A stretch of 64,000 nucleotides of DNA, taken from positions 1 through 64,000 of the forward strand of contig BNBA01000021.1 in assembly GCA_014654535.1 (NCBI GenBank), read 5' to 3'. Shown here one piece after another: positions 44,473 to 53,834 of this stretch. Numbering within the stretch: position 1 is the stretch's first letter; each line of letters starts with the position of its first letter. A program made the translations under genes and the position numbers. This DNA is from Xanthomonas boreopolis. GTDB taxonomy: Bacteria > Pseudomonadota > Gammaproteobacteria > Xanthomonadales > Xanthomonadaceae. The notes beneath the pieces are model-generated. The model did not search any database and was not told the DNA's origin. It saw only the letters and a list, made by a program, of their open reading frames with translations.

Positions 44473-45702
44473 ATGATTGCCCCGCTCCGCACCCTAGCCC
44501 TGGCCTGCGCCATCTCGGCGGCCGTCGCCGCCTGCGGCAAGCAGGAACAGCAGATGCCGCCCCCGCCGGAGGTCAGCGTGGTCAACGCCCAGCCGCAGAC
44601 CCTGCCGCTGCAGCGCGAGCTGGTGGGCCGCCTGTCCGCCTACCGCTCGGCCGACGTGCGCGCCCGCGTGGCGGGCGTCCTGCAGAAGCGCCTGTACACC
44701 GAAGGCACCGACGTCAAGGAAGGCCAGGTGCTGTTCCAGATCGACCCGGCGCCGCTGCAAGCCTCGCTGTCGCAGGCGCAGGGCGAGCTGGCCTCGGCCG
44801 AGGCGACCTACTTCAACGCCAAGGCCGCCGCCGACCGTGCCCGCCGCCTGATCCCGCAGCAGTACGTCTCGCAGTCCGACCTGGATGCCGCCGAGGCGAC
44901 CGAGCGCAGCTCGTCCGCGGCCGTGCAGCAGGCCCGCGCCGCGGTGCAGACCGCCCGCATCAACCTCGGCTACGCCAGCGTCACCGCGCCGATCGGCGGC
45001 CGCGCCGGCAAGCAGCAGGTCACCGAGGGCGCGCTGGTCGGCCAGGGCGACGTGACCTTGCTGACCACCATCGACCAGATCGACCCGCTGTACGTCAATT
45101 TCTCGATGAACAGCGAGGAGCTGTCGCAGCTGCGCGCCGCGCAGAACCAGGGCAGCCTGCAGCTGAGCGGCGACGGCAAGTCCACCATCGACGTCCTGCT
45201 CGGCGACGGCAGCACCTATCCGCACAGCGGCACGCTGGACTTCTCCTCGGTCACGGTCGACCCGAGCACCGGCTCGGTGTCGCTGCGCGCGACGCTGCCC
45301 AACCCCGAGCATGCGCTGCTGCCGGGCGCGTTCGTATCGTTCAAGGCCAACCTGGGCCAGCGCAACAACGCCTACCTGGTCCCGCAGGCGGCGATCCAGC
45401 GCGATGCGACCGGTGCCTATGCGCTGGTGGTCGGCAAGGACGGCAAGGTCGCGCGCAAGAACGTGACCATCGACAGCCAGCAGCAGGGCCAGTGGGTGGT
45501 GACCGGCGGCCTCGCCACCGGCGACCAGGTCATCGTCGAAGGCCTGCAGAAGGCCAAGGAAGGACAGCCCGCCAAGGCGGTGCCGTACAACCCGAACGCC
45601 AAGGGCGGCCAGAACGGCCAGGCTCCCGGCCAAGGCCAGCCAGGCCAGGGCCAGCAGGGCCAGGGCCAGGGCCAGGCCGCCGCTCCGTCCGAGAAGAAGT
45701 AA
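44473..45702 (+). CDS. RND efflux periplasmic adaptor lipoprotein
   Basis: This encodes 409 residues. A lipoprotein signal ends in AVAAC with Cys21 as the lipidated residue. The AcrA-type order follows: barrel-sandwich lipoyl halves (LVGRLSAYRSADVRARVAGV, INLGYASVTAPIGGRAGKQQ), a coiled-coil hairpin (LQASLSQAQGELASAEATYF), a beta barrel and a membrane-proximal domain. The last ~35 residues are a Gly/Gln-rich tail (GQAPGQGQPGQGQQGQGQGQ) that is probably disordered. The RND transporter gene follows after 12 bases. Confidence 0.95.
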   Translation: MIAPLRTLALACAISAAVAACGKQEQQMPPPPEVSVVNAQPQTLPLQRELVGRLSAYRSADVRARVAGVLQKRLYTEGTDVKEGQVLFQIDPAPLQASLSQAQGELASAEATYFNAKAAADRARRLIPQQYVSQSDLDAAEATERSSSAAVQQARAAVQTARINLGYASVTAPIGGRAGKQQVTEGALVGQGDVTLLTTIDQIDPLYVNFSMNSEELSQLRAAQNQGSLQLSGDGKSTIDVLLGDGSTYPHSGTLDFSSVTVDPSTGSVSLRATLPNPEHALLPGAFVSFKANLGQRNNAYLVPQAAIQRDATGAYALVVGKDGKVARKNVTIDSQQQGQWVVTGGLATGDQVIVEGLQKAKEGQPAKAVPYNPNAKGGQNGQAPGQGQPGQGQQGQGQGQAAAPSEKK

Positions 45703-45714
45703 CAGGATCCCGCC

Positions 45715-48700
45715 ATGCCAAAATTCTTCATCGACCATCCGGTCTTCGCCTGGGTGGTGGCGATCCTGATCTCGCTCAGCGGCGTGATCGCGATCCTCAA
45801 CCTCGGCGTCGAGTCGTACCCCTCGATCGCGCCGCCGCAGGTCACCGTCACCGCGACCTACCCCGGCGCCAGCGCCGAGACCACCGAGAAGTCGGTCACC
45901 CAGGTGATCGAGCAGCAGCTGACCGGCATCGACCACCTGCTGTACTTCAACTCGTCCTCGTCCTCTAGCGGCCAGGCCTCGATCACGCTGACCTTCGAGA
46001 CCGGCACCAACCCGGACATCGCCCAGGTGCAGGTGCAGAACAAGGTCTCGCTGGCCACGCCGCGCCTGCCGACCGAGGTCACCCAGCAGGGCGTGGTGGT
46101 GGCCAAGGCCAATGCCGGCTTCCTGATGGTGGTCGGCCTGCGCTCGGACAATCCCTCGATCACGCGCGACGACCTCAACGACATCGTCGGCGCGCGCGTG
46201 CTTGAGCAGATATCGCGCGTGCCCGGCGTGGGCAGTACCCAGCAGTTCGGCGCCGAGTACGCCATGAACATCTGGCTCAACCCGGAGAAGCTGCAGGGCT
46301 ACCACCTGTCGGCCAGCCAGGTCTACAGCGCCATCAGCGCCCAGAACGTGCAGTTCGCCGCCGGTGCGGTCGGCGCCGACCCGGCGCCCGACGGCCAGGG
46401 CTTCACCGCGACCGTCTCGGCCGAAGGCCGGTTCTCCTCGCCCGAGGAGTTCGAGAACATCATCCTGCGCAGCGATGCCAACGGCGCCACCGTGCGCCTG
46501 AAGGACGTCGCCCGCGTCGCCATCGGCCCGACCAACTACGGCTTCGACACGCAGTGGAACGGCCAGCCCATGGGTGCGTTCGCGATCCAGCTGCTGCCGG
46601 GCGCCAACGCGCTGAACGTGGCCGCGGCCGTCGAGGCCAAGATGAACGAGCTGCAGGCCAGCTTCCCGCAGGGCGTGAGCTGGTTCGTGCCCTACGACAG
46701 CACCTCGTTCGTGAAGATCTCCATCGAGGAAGTGGTCAAGACCCTGCTCGAGGCCATCGTGCTGGTGTTCCTGGTGATGCTGGTGTTCCTGCAGAACTTC
46801 CGCGCCACCATCATCCCGACCCTGGTGATCCCGGTGGCGCTGCTCGGCACCTTCCTGGGCATGTGGGTGATCGGCTTCACCATCAACCAGCTGACCCTGT
46901 TCGCGATGGTGCTGGCGATCGGCATCGTGGTCGACGACGCGATCGTGGTGATCGAGAACGTCGAGCGCATCATGACCGAGGAGCACCTGTCGCCGCGGGC
47001 CGCCACGGTCAAGGCGATGACGCAGATCACCGGCGCGGTGGTGGCGATCACCGTGGTGCTGGCGGCGGTGTTCATCCCCTCGGCGATGCAGCCCGGCGCG
47101 GCCGGCGCGATCTACAAGCAGTTCGCGCTGACGATCGCGATGTCGATGGCGTTCTCGGCGTTCCTGGCGCTGAGCTTCACCCCGGCGCTGTGCGCGGCCT
47201 TCCTCAAGTCCACGCACGGCCAGAAGAAGAACTGGGTGTTCCGCACCTTCGACAAGTACTACGACAAGGTGTCCAACCGCTACGTGCGGGTGGTGGGCAA
47301 CACGCTCAACCGCGCGCCGCGCTGGATGGTGCTGTTCGTGGTGCTGGTGGCGCTGTGCGGCTTCCTGTTCACGCGCATGCCCGGCAGCTTCCTGCCCGAG
47401 GAGGACCAGGGCTTCGCGCTGGCGATCGTGCAGTTGCCGCCGGGCGCGACCAAGACCCGCACCAACGAGGTGTTCGCGCAGATGCGCGGCATCCTGCAGC
47501 AGCAGGACGCGGTGGAAGGCATGCTGCAGGTGGCCGGCTTCAGCTTCCTGGGCTCCGGCGAGAACGTCGGCATGGCGTTCATCCGGCTCAAGCCCTGGGA
47601 CGAGCGCAAGATCACCGCCGAGCAGCTCATCCAGCAGTTGAACGGGATGTTCTACGGGATCAAGGGCGCGCAGATCTTCGCGGTCAACCTGCCGACCGTG
47701 CAGGGCCTGGGCCAGTTCGGCGGCTTCGACATGTGGCTGCAGGACCGTTCCGGCGCAGGGCATGACGCGTTGACCCAGGCGCGCAACATCCTGCTCGGCC
47801 AGGCCGCGCAGCGGCAGGACACGCTGGTGGGCGTGCGCCCGAACGGCCTGGAGAACTCGCCGCAGCTGCAACTGCACGTCGATCGCGTCGCCGCGCAGGC
47901 GATGGGCCTTTCGGTCAGCGACATCTACAGCGCCATCCAGCTGATGCTGGCGCCGACGTACGTCAACGACTTCTTCTACGAAGGCCGCATCAAGCGCGTG
48001 AACGTGCGCGCCGACGAGGCCTACCGCACCGGGCCGGAATCGCTGCGCAGCTTCTACGTGCCCAGCAGCTCCGCCACCGATGCCGACGGCCAGGCGTCGA
48101 TGATCCCGCTGAGCAACGTGGTCAAGGCCGAGTGGATCTACGCCTCGCCCTCGCTGACCCGCTACAACGGCTACTCGGCGGTCAACATCGTCGGCAACGC
48201 CGCGCCGGGGCGCAGCTCCGGCCAGGCGATGCAGGCGATGGAGGACATCGTCACCAACGACCTGCCGCCGGGCTTCGGCTTCGACTGGAGCGGCATGTCC
48301 TACCAGGAAATCATCGCCGGCAACGCGGCCACGCTGCTGCTGGTGCTGTCGGTGGTGGTGGTGTTCCTCTGCCTGGCGGCGCTGTACGAGAGCTGGTCGA
48401 TCCCGGTCGCGGTGCTGCTGGTGGTGCCGATCGGCGTGCTCGGCGCGGTGGCGTTCTCGCTGCTGCGCGGCCTGCCGAACGACCTGTACTTCAAGATCGG
48501 CATGATCACGGTGATCGGCCTGGCGGCCAAGAACGCGATCCTGATCGTGGAGTTCGCGGTCGAGCAGCGTGCGGCGGGCAAGACCCTGCGCGAGGCGGCG
48601 ATCGAGGCGGCGCACCTGCGCTTCCGCCCGATCCTGATGACCTCGTTCGCGTTCATCCTGGGCGTGCTGCCGCTGGCGATCTCCACCGGTGCCGGCGCCA

Positions 48701-48885
48701 ACGCGCGCCACTCGATCGGTACCGGCGTGATCGGCGGCATGCTGTTCGCCACCGTGCTCGGCGTGATCTTCATCCCGCTGTTCTTCGTGACGGTGCGGCG
48801 CATGCTGGGCGACAAGCTGGACGAGCAATCGAAGGAATTCATCGAAGCCCGCAAGGAAGCCGCCGAGGCGCGGCCGGATCGCTGA
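45715..48885 (+). CDS. RND multidrug efflux transporter (HAE-1, AcrB-like)
   Basis: This encodes 1056 residues with 12 membrane segments and two large periplasmic loops. The N-terminus MPKFFIDHPVFAWVVAILIS and TM4 IGIVVDDAIVVIENVERIM (paired Asp for proton relay) are characteristic. KNAILIVEFAVEQRAAGKTL lies in the C-terminal half. No outer-membrane factor gene follows, so a TolC-type channel must be encoded elsewhere. The operon ends at the hairpin at 48906-48934. Substrates cannot be read from sequence. Confidence 0.96.
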   Translation: MPKFFIDHPVFAWVVAILISLSGVIAILNLGVESYPSIAPPQVTVTATYPGASAETTEKSVTQVIEQQLTGIDHLLYFNSSSSSSGQASITLTFETGTNPDIAQVQVQNKVSLATPRLPTEVTQQGVVVAKANAGFLMVVGLRSDNPSITRDDLNDIVGARVLEQISRVPGVGSTQQFGAEYAMNIWLNPEKLQGYHLSASQVYSAISAQNVQFAAGAVGADPAPDGQGFTATVSAEGRFSSPEEFENIILRSDANGATVRLKDVARVAIGPTNYGFDTQWNGQPMGAFAIQLLPGANALNVAAAVEAKMNELQASFPQGVSWFVPYDSTSFVKISIEEVVKTLLEAIVLVFLVMLVFLQNFRATIIPTLVIPVALLGTFLGMWVIGFTINQLTLFAMVLAIGIVVDDAIVVIENVERIMTEEHLSPRAATVKAMTQITGAVVAITVVLAAVFIPSAMQPGAAGAIYKQFALTIAMSMAFSAFLALSFTPALCAAFLKSTHGQKKNWVFRTFDKYYDKVSNRYVRVVGNTLNRAPRWMVLFVVLVALCGFLFTRMPGSFLPEEDQGFALAIVQLPPGATKTRTNEVFAQMRGILQQQDAVEGMLQVAGFSFLGSGENVGMAFIRLKPWDERKITAEQLIQQLNGMFYGIKGAQIFAVNLPTVQGLGQFGGFDMWLQDRSGAGHDALTQARNILLGQAAQRQDTLVGVRPNGLENSPQLQLHVDRVAAQAMGLSVSDIYSAIQLMLAPTYVNDFFYEGRIKRVNVRADEAYRTGPESLRSFYVPSSSATDADGQASMIPLSNVVKAEWIYASPSLTRYNGYSAVNIVGNAAPGRSSGQAMQAMEDIVTNDLPPGFGFDWSGMSYQEIIAGNAATLLLVLSVVVVFLCLAALYESWSIPVAVLLVVPIGVLGAVAFSLLRGLPNDLYFKIGMITVIGLAAKNAILIVEFAVEQRAAGKTLREAAIEAAHLRFRPILMTSFAFILGVLPLAISTGAGANARHSIGTGVIGGMLFATVLGVIFIPLFFVTVRRMLGDKLDEQSKEFIEARKEAAEARPDR

Positions 48886-48905
48886 TCCGTCCGCTCCGCG
48901 CGCGC

Positions 48906-48934
48906 AAGAAGCCCCGGCCATGCCGGGGCTTCTT
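48906..48934 (+). terminator. Intrinsic terminator of the efflux operon
   Basis: A 13-bp perfect stem (AAGAAGCCCCGGC, three-base loop, GCCGGGGCTTCTT) lies 21 bases after the stop and is followed by GTTTGC. The stem is strong and the T-run short. Confidence 0.8.
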
Positions 48935-48992
48935 GTTTGCGGCGCCGGTTTTGGCGCCGCCGCGAAGATGGAAGGTGCGCGGAAGTGGCCGC

Positions 48993-49062
48993 TGTGGGAG
49001 CGGCTTCAGCCGCGATGGCGCTTCACCGATGAAGCCTCATCGCGGCTGAAGCCGCTCCCACA
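48993..49062. repeat. REPIN-like palindrome, family B
   Basis: A 70-base inverted repeat from TGTGGGAGCGGCTTCAGCCG to its partner ending CGGCTGAAGCCGCTCCCACA, with a diverged centre (GCGCTTCACCGATGAAGC). It lies between the efflux operon terminator and the fruR stop. Confidence 0.93.
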
Positions 49063-49110
49063 AAAACCGGCCCCATGTGGTCGGAAACCAGCGCCATGCG
49101 GCCGGCGCGT

Positions 49111-50094
49111 TCAGCGCGACGCGGTCGACCCGCGCACCACGCAGCGGCCGGTCATCACCAGCCGGCGCACCGGCAACTGCGGCGTGCGCATGCGCTCCAG
49201 CAACAACGACATCGCGGCCCGCCCCATGTCCTCGACCGGCTGCTCGACCACGGTGATGCCCGGCTCGACCAGGTCGGTCCAGCGCTCGTTGTCGAAACCC
49301 GCCAGCGCCAGTTCGCGCGGGATCGCCAGTCCCGCGGCGCGTACCGCCTTCAGCGCGCCCATCAGCAGCAGGCTGTTGCTGGCGACGATCGCCTCCGGAC
49401 GCGCCGGATCGGCCAGCCACCTTCCGGTCGTGGCGATGGCCGCCTCGGCGGTCGGCTCGATTTCCCGGTAGTCCGGCTCCAGCCCGTGCGTGCGCATCGC
49501 CGCCAGGTAGCCGTCGCGGCGCTCGGCGGCAGTGGTGCTGGTACTGCCGAACAGCCCGCCGATGCGGCGGTAGCCGCGTTCGACCAGGTGCTCGACCAGC
49601 GCGGCCATCGCGGCCGGATTGTCGAGCACCACGCTGTCGTGCGGGCCGCCGGGCGCGGCGCGGTCCACCAGTACGGTCGGATAGTCCAGCGGCAGCCGGT
49701 CCAGGCGCCCGACCGTGGTCCGGGTCGGCGCGAAGATCAGCCCGCTGATCCGCTCCTCCTGCATCAGCTGCAGGTAGAGCGCCTCGCGCTCGGGATCCTC
49801 GTCGGTATTGCACAAGGTGACGCGCAGGCCCTCGCGGTAGGCCACCTCCTCCACCGCCTGGATCAGCGCGGTGAAGAACGGATTGCGGATGTCGGCCACG
49901 ATCAGCCCGACGATGCCGCTCTGGCGCGAACGCAGCCGCCGCGCCTGCAGGTTGAGGCGATAGCCGGTCTGGCGGATCGCCGCCTCGACCCGGGCGCGCA
50001 CTTCCTCGCTGACCGGCCCGCCGCCGATCACGCGCGAGACCGTGGACTTGGAGACGCCGGCCACGCGGGCCACGTCGTTGATGCTGATGCTCAC
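49111..50094 (-). CDS. fruR: LacI-family repressor of the fructose operon
   Basis: This encodes 327 residues. SISINDVARVAGVSKSTVSR is the LacI-type HTH, followed by the hinge (RLNLQARRLRSRQSGIVGLI) and a periplasmic-binding-protein-like effector domain. The GTG at 50094 begins exactly at the HTH; the alternative GTG at 50121 adds residues not typical of the family. No Shine-Dalgarno site is visible, because an operator-like palindrome (50096-50107) occupies that space. It is divergent from fruBKA, which it most likely represses; the usual effector is fructose-1-phosphate. Confidence 0.92.
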   Translation of the reverse strand: MSISINDVARVAGVSKSTVSRVIGGGPVSEEVRARVEAAIRQTGYRLNLQARRLRSRQSGIVGLIVADIRNPFFTALIQAVEEVAYREGLRVTLCNTDEDPEREALYLQLMQEERISGLIFAPTRTTVGRLDRLPLDYPTVLVDRAAPGGPHDSVVLDNPAAMAALVEHLVERGYRRIGGLFGSTSTTAAERRDGYLAAMRTHGLEPDYREIEPTAEAAIATTGRWLADPARPEAIVASNSLLLMGALKAVRAAGLAIPRELALAGFDNERWTDLVEPGITVVEQPVEDMGRAAMSLLLERMRTPQLPVRRLVMTGRCVVRGSTASR

Positions 50095-50095
50095 T

Positions 50096-50107
50096 GGAAA
50101 CGTTCCC
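50096..50107. promoter_or_regulatory. FruR operator O1, at the fruR start
   Basis: GGAAACGTTCCC differs from a perfect palindrome by one pair and shares the AACGTT core with O2. It ends one base before the fruR GTG, so binding should block fruR expression. A further weak palindrome (GGAAAATTTCC, 50108-50118) adjoins it. Confidence 0.6.
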
Positions 50108-50201
50108 GGAAAATTTCCCACATCCCGGCCGAAATGCCGGCCACCGGCATGCTAACTCCAAATATCCAATGGCATTTTGTGCACTGCACATTGAATTCTC
50201 G

Positions 50202-50219
50202 ATTGGGAACGTTCCCAAT
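50202..50219. promoter_or_regulatory. FruR operator O2, upstream of fruB
   Basis: ATTGGGAACGTTCCCAAT is a perfect 18-base palindrome of LacI-family type, 30 bases upstream of the fruB GTG. A possible promoter (TTGAAT at 50191, CCAATA at 50215, spacing 18) overlaps it, so bound FruR would block RNA polymerase. A separate palindrome TGTGCACTGCACA lies at 50178-50190; its role is unknown. Confidence 0.75.
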
Positions 50220-50249
50220 ACACCGCACGAATACGCTTGGAGTCCGTCC

Positions 50250-52760
50250 GTGCCGTCCCTGCCCTCCTCCGAACCCGTCAGCCGGGAACTGGTCCGCCTC
50301 GCCGCACGCGCCCGCGACAAGGCCGATGCCATCGCCCAGGCCGCGCAGATGCTGGTCGCCGCCGGCTGCGTCGCGCCCGGCTACGAGGCCAGCATGGGCC
50401 GGCGCGAGCAACTGGCGAACACCTTCCTCGGCCACGGCGTGGCCATTCCGCACGGCCTGGGCGAGGACCGCCACCTGGTGCACCGCGACGGCATCGCGGT
50501 GCTGCAGCTGCCGGAGGGCGTGGAATGGAACCCCGGCCAGACCACCCGGCTGGTGGTGGGCATCGCGGCCCAGTCGGACACCCACATCACGCTGCTGCGC
50601 CGCCTCACCCGGTTGATCCAGGACGATGCGACGCTGCAGCGCCTGTTCGCCACCACGGACGCGGGCGAGATCGTCGCGGCGTTGTCCGGCGATGCCGCTC
50701 CCGCGGCGGCCGCGGCGCCGGCGACGGACCTCGCCGAGCGCTTCGAGTGGACCGTCGCCTACCCCAGCGGCCTGCACGCCCGCCCCGCCACGCGCTGGGC
50801 CGAGACCGCACGCGGCTTCTCCGCACGCGTACAGGTGCGCGCCGGCGACCAGGCCGCCGACGCCAAGAGCCTGGTGGCGCTGCTGCAACTGGGACTGCGC
50901 CATGGCGACCCGGTCGTGGTCTCGGCCGAGGGCGCCGATGCGCCGGCGCTGCTGGCCGCCCTGCGCAAGGTCATGGACGGCCTGGTCGCGCAGGAGCAGG
51001 CCGACGCGGAGCGCGCCGCCCAGCGCAAGGCCGCCCCGGTCGCCGGTTGGCACCCGCCCGAGGCGCAGCCGGCGATCGTCGGCATCGGCGCCAGCCCGGG
51101 CCTGGCGATCGGCCCCGTGCACGTGCTCGCCGGCACGAACGCCGAGATTGCCGACCGGCCGCAACCGCTCGGCGAGGGCGGCGCGCGCCTGCAGGACGCG
51201 CTCGACCGTACCCGCCAGCAACTGGCCGCCCTGCAGGACGACACCCAGCGCCGACTCGGCGCGTCCGACGCGGCGATCTTCAAGGCCCAGGCCGAACTGC
51301 TCAACGACACCGACCTGATCACCCGCACCTGCCAACTGATGGTCGAAGGCCACGGCGTGGCCTGGTCCTGGCACCAGGCGGTCGAGCAGATCGCCTCCGG
51401 GCTGGCCGCACTGGGCAATCCGGTGCTGGCCGGGCGCGCGGCCGACCTGCGCGACGTCGGCCGCCGCGTACTGGGCCAACTCGACCCGGCCGCGGCCGGC
51501 GGCGGACTGGCCGACCTGCCGGAACACCCTTGCATCCTGCTGGCCACCGACCTGTCGCCGTCCGACACCGCCAACCTCGACACGGACCGCGTGCTCGGCC
51601 TGGCCACCGCGCAGGGCGGGCCGACCTCGCACACCGCGATCCTTTCGCGCACGCTCGGCCTGCCGGCGCTGGTCGCGGGCGGCAGCGAACTGCTCGCGAT
51701 CGCCAACGGCACGCCCGCGATCATCGACGGCAACAGCGGCCGCCTGTACCTGTCGCCGACCGAAACCGACCTCGCCTCCGCACGCGCGTGGATCGCCGCA
51801 CAGCAACAGGTCCGCGAGCGCGAGGCGGCCCAGCGCGCGCAGCCGGCGCAGACCACCGACGGCCACCGCGTCGACATCGGCGCCAACGTCAACCTGCCCG
51901 ACCAGGTGCCGCTGGCACTGGAGCAAGGCGCCGAAGGCGTGGGCCTGATGCGCACCGAGTTCCTGTTCCTCGAACGCGGCAGTACGCCGGGCGAGGACGA
52001 GCAGTACCAGACCTACCGCGCGATGGCGCAGGCGCTGGACGGCCGCCCTCTGATCGTGCGTGCGCTCGACATCGGCGGCGACAAGCAGGTCGCGCACCTG
52101 GAGCTGCCGCGCGAGGAAAACCCGTTCCTCGGCGTGCGCGGCGCCCGCCTGCTGCTGCGCCGGCCCGACCTGCTGGAGCCGCAGCTGCGCGCGCTGTATC
52201 GCGCGGCGAAGGACGGCGCGCGGCTGTCGATCATGTTCCCGATGATCACCTCGGTGCCGGAACTCGTCGCGCTGCGCGGCATCTGCGAGCGCATCCGCGC
52301 CGGGCTCGACGCCCCGCAGGTGCCGGTCGGCATCATGATCGAGGTGCCGGCCGCCGCCGCGCAGGCCGACGTACTCGCGCGCCACGCCGACTTCTTCTCG
52401 ATCGGCACCAACGACCTGACCCAGTACGTGCTGGCGATCGACCGCCAGAACCCGGAGCTGGCGGCGGAAGCCGACAGCCTGCACCCGGCGGTGCTGCGCG
52501 CGATCCGCGCCACCGTGGAAGGCGCGCGCGCGCATGGCCGCTGGGTCGGCGTCTGCGGCGGCCTGGCCGGCGATCCGTTCGGCGCGGCGCTGCTGGCGGG
52601 ACTGGGCGTGGACGAACTGTCGATGACGCCGAACGACATCCCGGCGGTGAAGGCGCGCCTGCGCGGCGCAGCGCTCGCCGACCTGCAGGCGCTGGCCGGC
52701 AAGGCCCTGGATTGCGAGACCGCCGAGCAGGTGCGCGCGCTCGAGGGAGGCACCGCATGA
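50250..52760 (+). CDS. fruB: Fructose PTS multiphosphoryl transfer protein (EIIA-HPr-EI)
   Basis: This 836-residue protein carries phosphate from PEP to FruA in one chain. Three phosphorylated histidines are visible: His68 in EIIA (HGVAIPHGLG), His176 in HPr (PSGLHARPATRWAE) and His461 in EI (GGPTSHTAILSRTLGLPAL). The EI C-terminal PEP-binding barrel follows (LMRTEFLFLERG, FFSIGTNDLTQYVLAIDRQN). The GTG at 50250 has GGAG seven bases upstream. It overlaps fruK by four bases. This fused form is the xanthomonad arrangement. Confidence 0.96.
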   Translation: MPSLPSSEPVSRELVRLAARARDKADAIAQAAQMLVAAGCVAPGYEASMGRREQLANTFLGHGVAIPHGLGEDRHLVHRDGIAVLQLPEGVEWNPGQTTRLVVGIAAQSDTHITLLRRLTRLIQDDATLQRLFATTDAGEIVAALSGDAAPAAAAAPATDLAERFEWTVAYPSGLHARPATRWAETARGFSARVQVRAGDQAADAKSLVALLQLGLRHGDPVVVSAEGADAPALLAALRKVMDGLVAQEQADAERAAQRKAAPVAGWHPPEAQPAIVGIGASPGLAIGPVHVLAGTNAEIADRPQPLGEGGARLQDALDRTRQQLAALQDDTQRRLGASDAAIFKAQAELLNDTDLITRTCQLMVEGHGVAWSWHQAVEQIASGLAALGNPVLAGRAADLRDVGRRVLGQLDPAAAGGGLADLPEHPCILLATDLSPSDTANLDTDRVLGLATAQGGPTSHTAILSRTLGLPALVAGGSELLAIANGTPAIIDGNSGRLYLSPTETDLASARAWIAAQQQVREREAAQRAQPAQTTDGHRVDIGANVNLPDQVPLALEQGAEGVGLMRTEFLFLERGSTPGEDEQYQTYRAMAQALDGRPLIVRALDIGGDKQVAHLELPREENPFLGVRGARLLLRRPDLLEPQLRALYRAAKDGARLSIMFPMITSVPELVALRGICERIRAGLDAPQVPVGIMIEVPAAAAQADVLARHADFFSIGTNDLTQYVLAIDRQNPELAAEADSLHPAVLRAIRATVEGARAHGRWVGVCGGLAGDPFGAALLAGLGVDELSMTPNDIPAVKARLRGAALADLQALAGKALDCETAEQVRALEGGTA

Positions 52761-53710
52761 GCGCGCGCGCGGTCACCGTCACCCTCAATCCGGCGATCGA
52801 CCAGACCGTGCGGCTGGACCGGCTGCACCCCGGCCACGTGCACCGCGCCCGCAGCGCGCGCGACGACGCCGGCGGCAAGGGCGTCAACGTCGCCGCCTGC
52901 CTGGCCGACTGGGGCATCCCCACCGCCGCGCTGGGCGTGCTCGGCGCCGACAACGACGGCGCATTCCGCGCGCTGTTCGCCCAGCGCGGCATCGCCGACG
53001 GCTGCCTGCGCGTGCCGGGCCAGACCCGCACCAACATCAAGCTCGTCGACGACGCCGGCGGCGAGACCACCGACGTCAACCTGCCCGGCCTGGTGCTGGG
53101 CGACGGCGAACTGGACGCGGTGCGCGAGCGGTTGGACGCGCTGCTGGCGCCTGGCATGCCGGTGGTGCTGTCCGGCAGCCTGCCGTCCGGCCTGCCGGCC
53201 GATGCGTGGGCCCGGTTGCAGGCGCGCGCCGCCCAGGCCGGCGCGCGCGTGCTGCTGGACACCAGCGGCGATGCGCTCGCCAGCGCGCTGGACGCGGCCG
53301 GCGGCGCCTTGCCCTATGCGATCAAGCCCAATCGGCACGAACTGGAAGCCTTGGCCGGCACGTCGCTGCCCGACCGCGCGGCATGGCTGGATGCCGCCCG
53401 TGCCCTGGTCGGGCGCGGCATCGCGCTGGTGGCGATTTCGATGGGGGCCGAAGGCGCGCTGTTCGTCGATCGCGACGGCGCGGCGATCGCGCGCCCGCCG
53501 CGGCTTGCCGCGGGCAGCACGGTCGGCGCGGGCGACGCGATGGTCGCCGGCATCGCCGCGGCGCTGCTCGAGCCCGCGTTCGACCTGCAGGCCTGCGCGC
53601 GGCTGGCGACCGCATTCTCGATGAGCCGGCTGGAAAGCGGCGATGCGCGCCGGGTGGACCCGGCGCAGGTACGTGCATGGGCCGGCGAAGTGTTGATCGA
53701 GCCGCAGTGA
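52757..53710 (+). CDS. fruK: 1-phosphofructokinase
   Basis: This 317-residue PfkB-family kinase converts fructose-1-phosphate to fructose-1,6-bisphosphate. TLNPAIDQTVRLDRL and DDAGGKGVNVAACLADWG form the sugar site, and STVGAGDAMVAGIAAALLE holds the catalytic Asp and anion hole. The ATG overlaps the fruB stop. A perfect REPIN-like palindrome follows eight bases after the stop. Confidence 0.96.
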   Translation: MSARAVTVTLNPAIDQTVRLDRLHPGHVHRARSARDDAGGKGVNVAACLADWGIPTAALGVLGADNDGAFRALFAQRGIADGCLRVPGQTRTNIKLVDDAGGETTDVNLPGLVLGDGELDAVRERLDALLAPGMPVVLSGSLPSGLPADAWARLQARAAQAGARVLLDTSGDALASALDAAGGALPYAIKPNRHELEALAGTSLPDRAAWLDAARALVGRGIALVAISMGAEGALFVDRDGAAIARPPRLAAGSTVGAGDAMVAGIAAALLEPAFDLQACARLATAFSMSRLESGDARRVDPAQVRAWAGEVLIEPQ

Positions 53711-53717
53711 AAACATC

Positions 53718-53785
53718 TGTGGGAGCGGCTTCAGCCGCGATGGGCTTTACCGGTAAAGCCCATCGCGGCTGAAGCCGCTCCCACA
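53718..53785. repeat. REPIN-like palindrome, family B (perfect 68-base palindrome)
   Basis: All 34 base pairs match: TGTGGGAGCGGCTTCAGCCG...GCTTTACC|GGTAAAGC...CGGCTGAAGCCGCTCCCACA. It lies between fruK and fruA, inside the fructose operon. Perfect symmetry suggests recent arrival or strong conservation. Confidence 0.97.
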
Positions 53786-53834
53786 AGGGCAAGACAAGCG
53801 CAAGAGCAGAACCCGAGAATCCCAGGAGTTATCC

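Noticed and set aside
44494-48921. A minus-strand open frame of 1475 codons opposite the RND operon
   Set aside because: It is antisense to intact adaptor and transporter genes with clear motifs. The composition is typical of an antisense shadow.
50169-50249. An upstream ATG (50169) as fruB start
   Set aside because: It would make the operator O2 and probable promoter part of the coding region and add residues absent from EIIA. The GTG at 50250 has a good ribosome-binding site.
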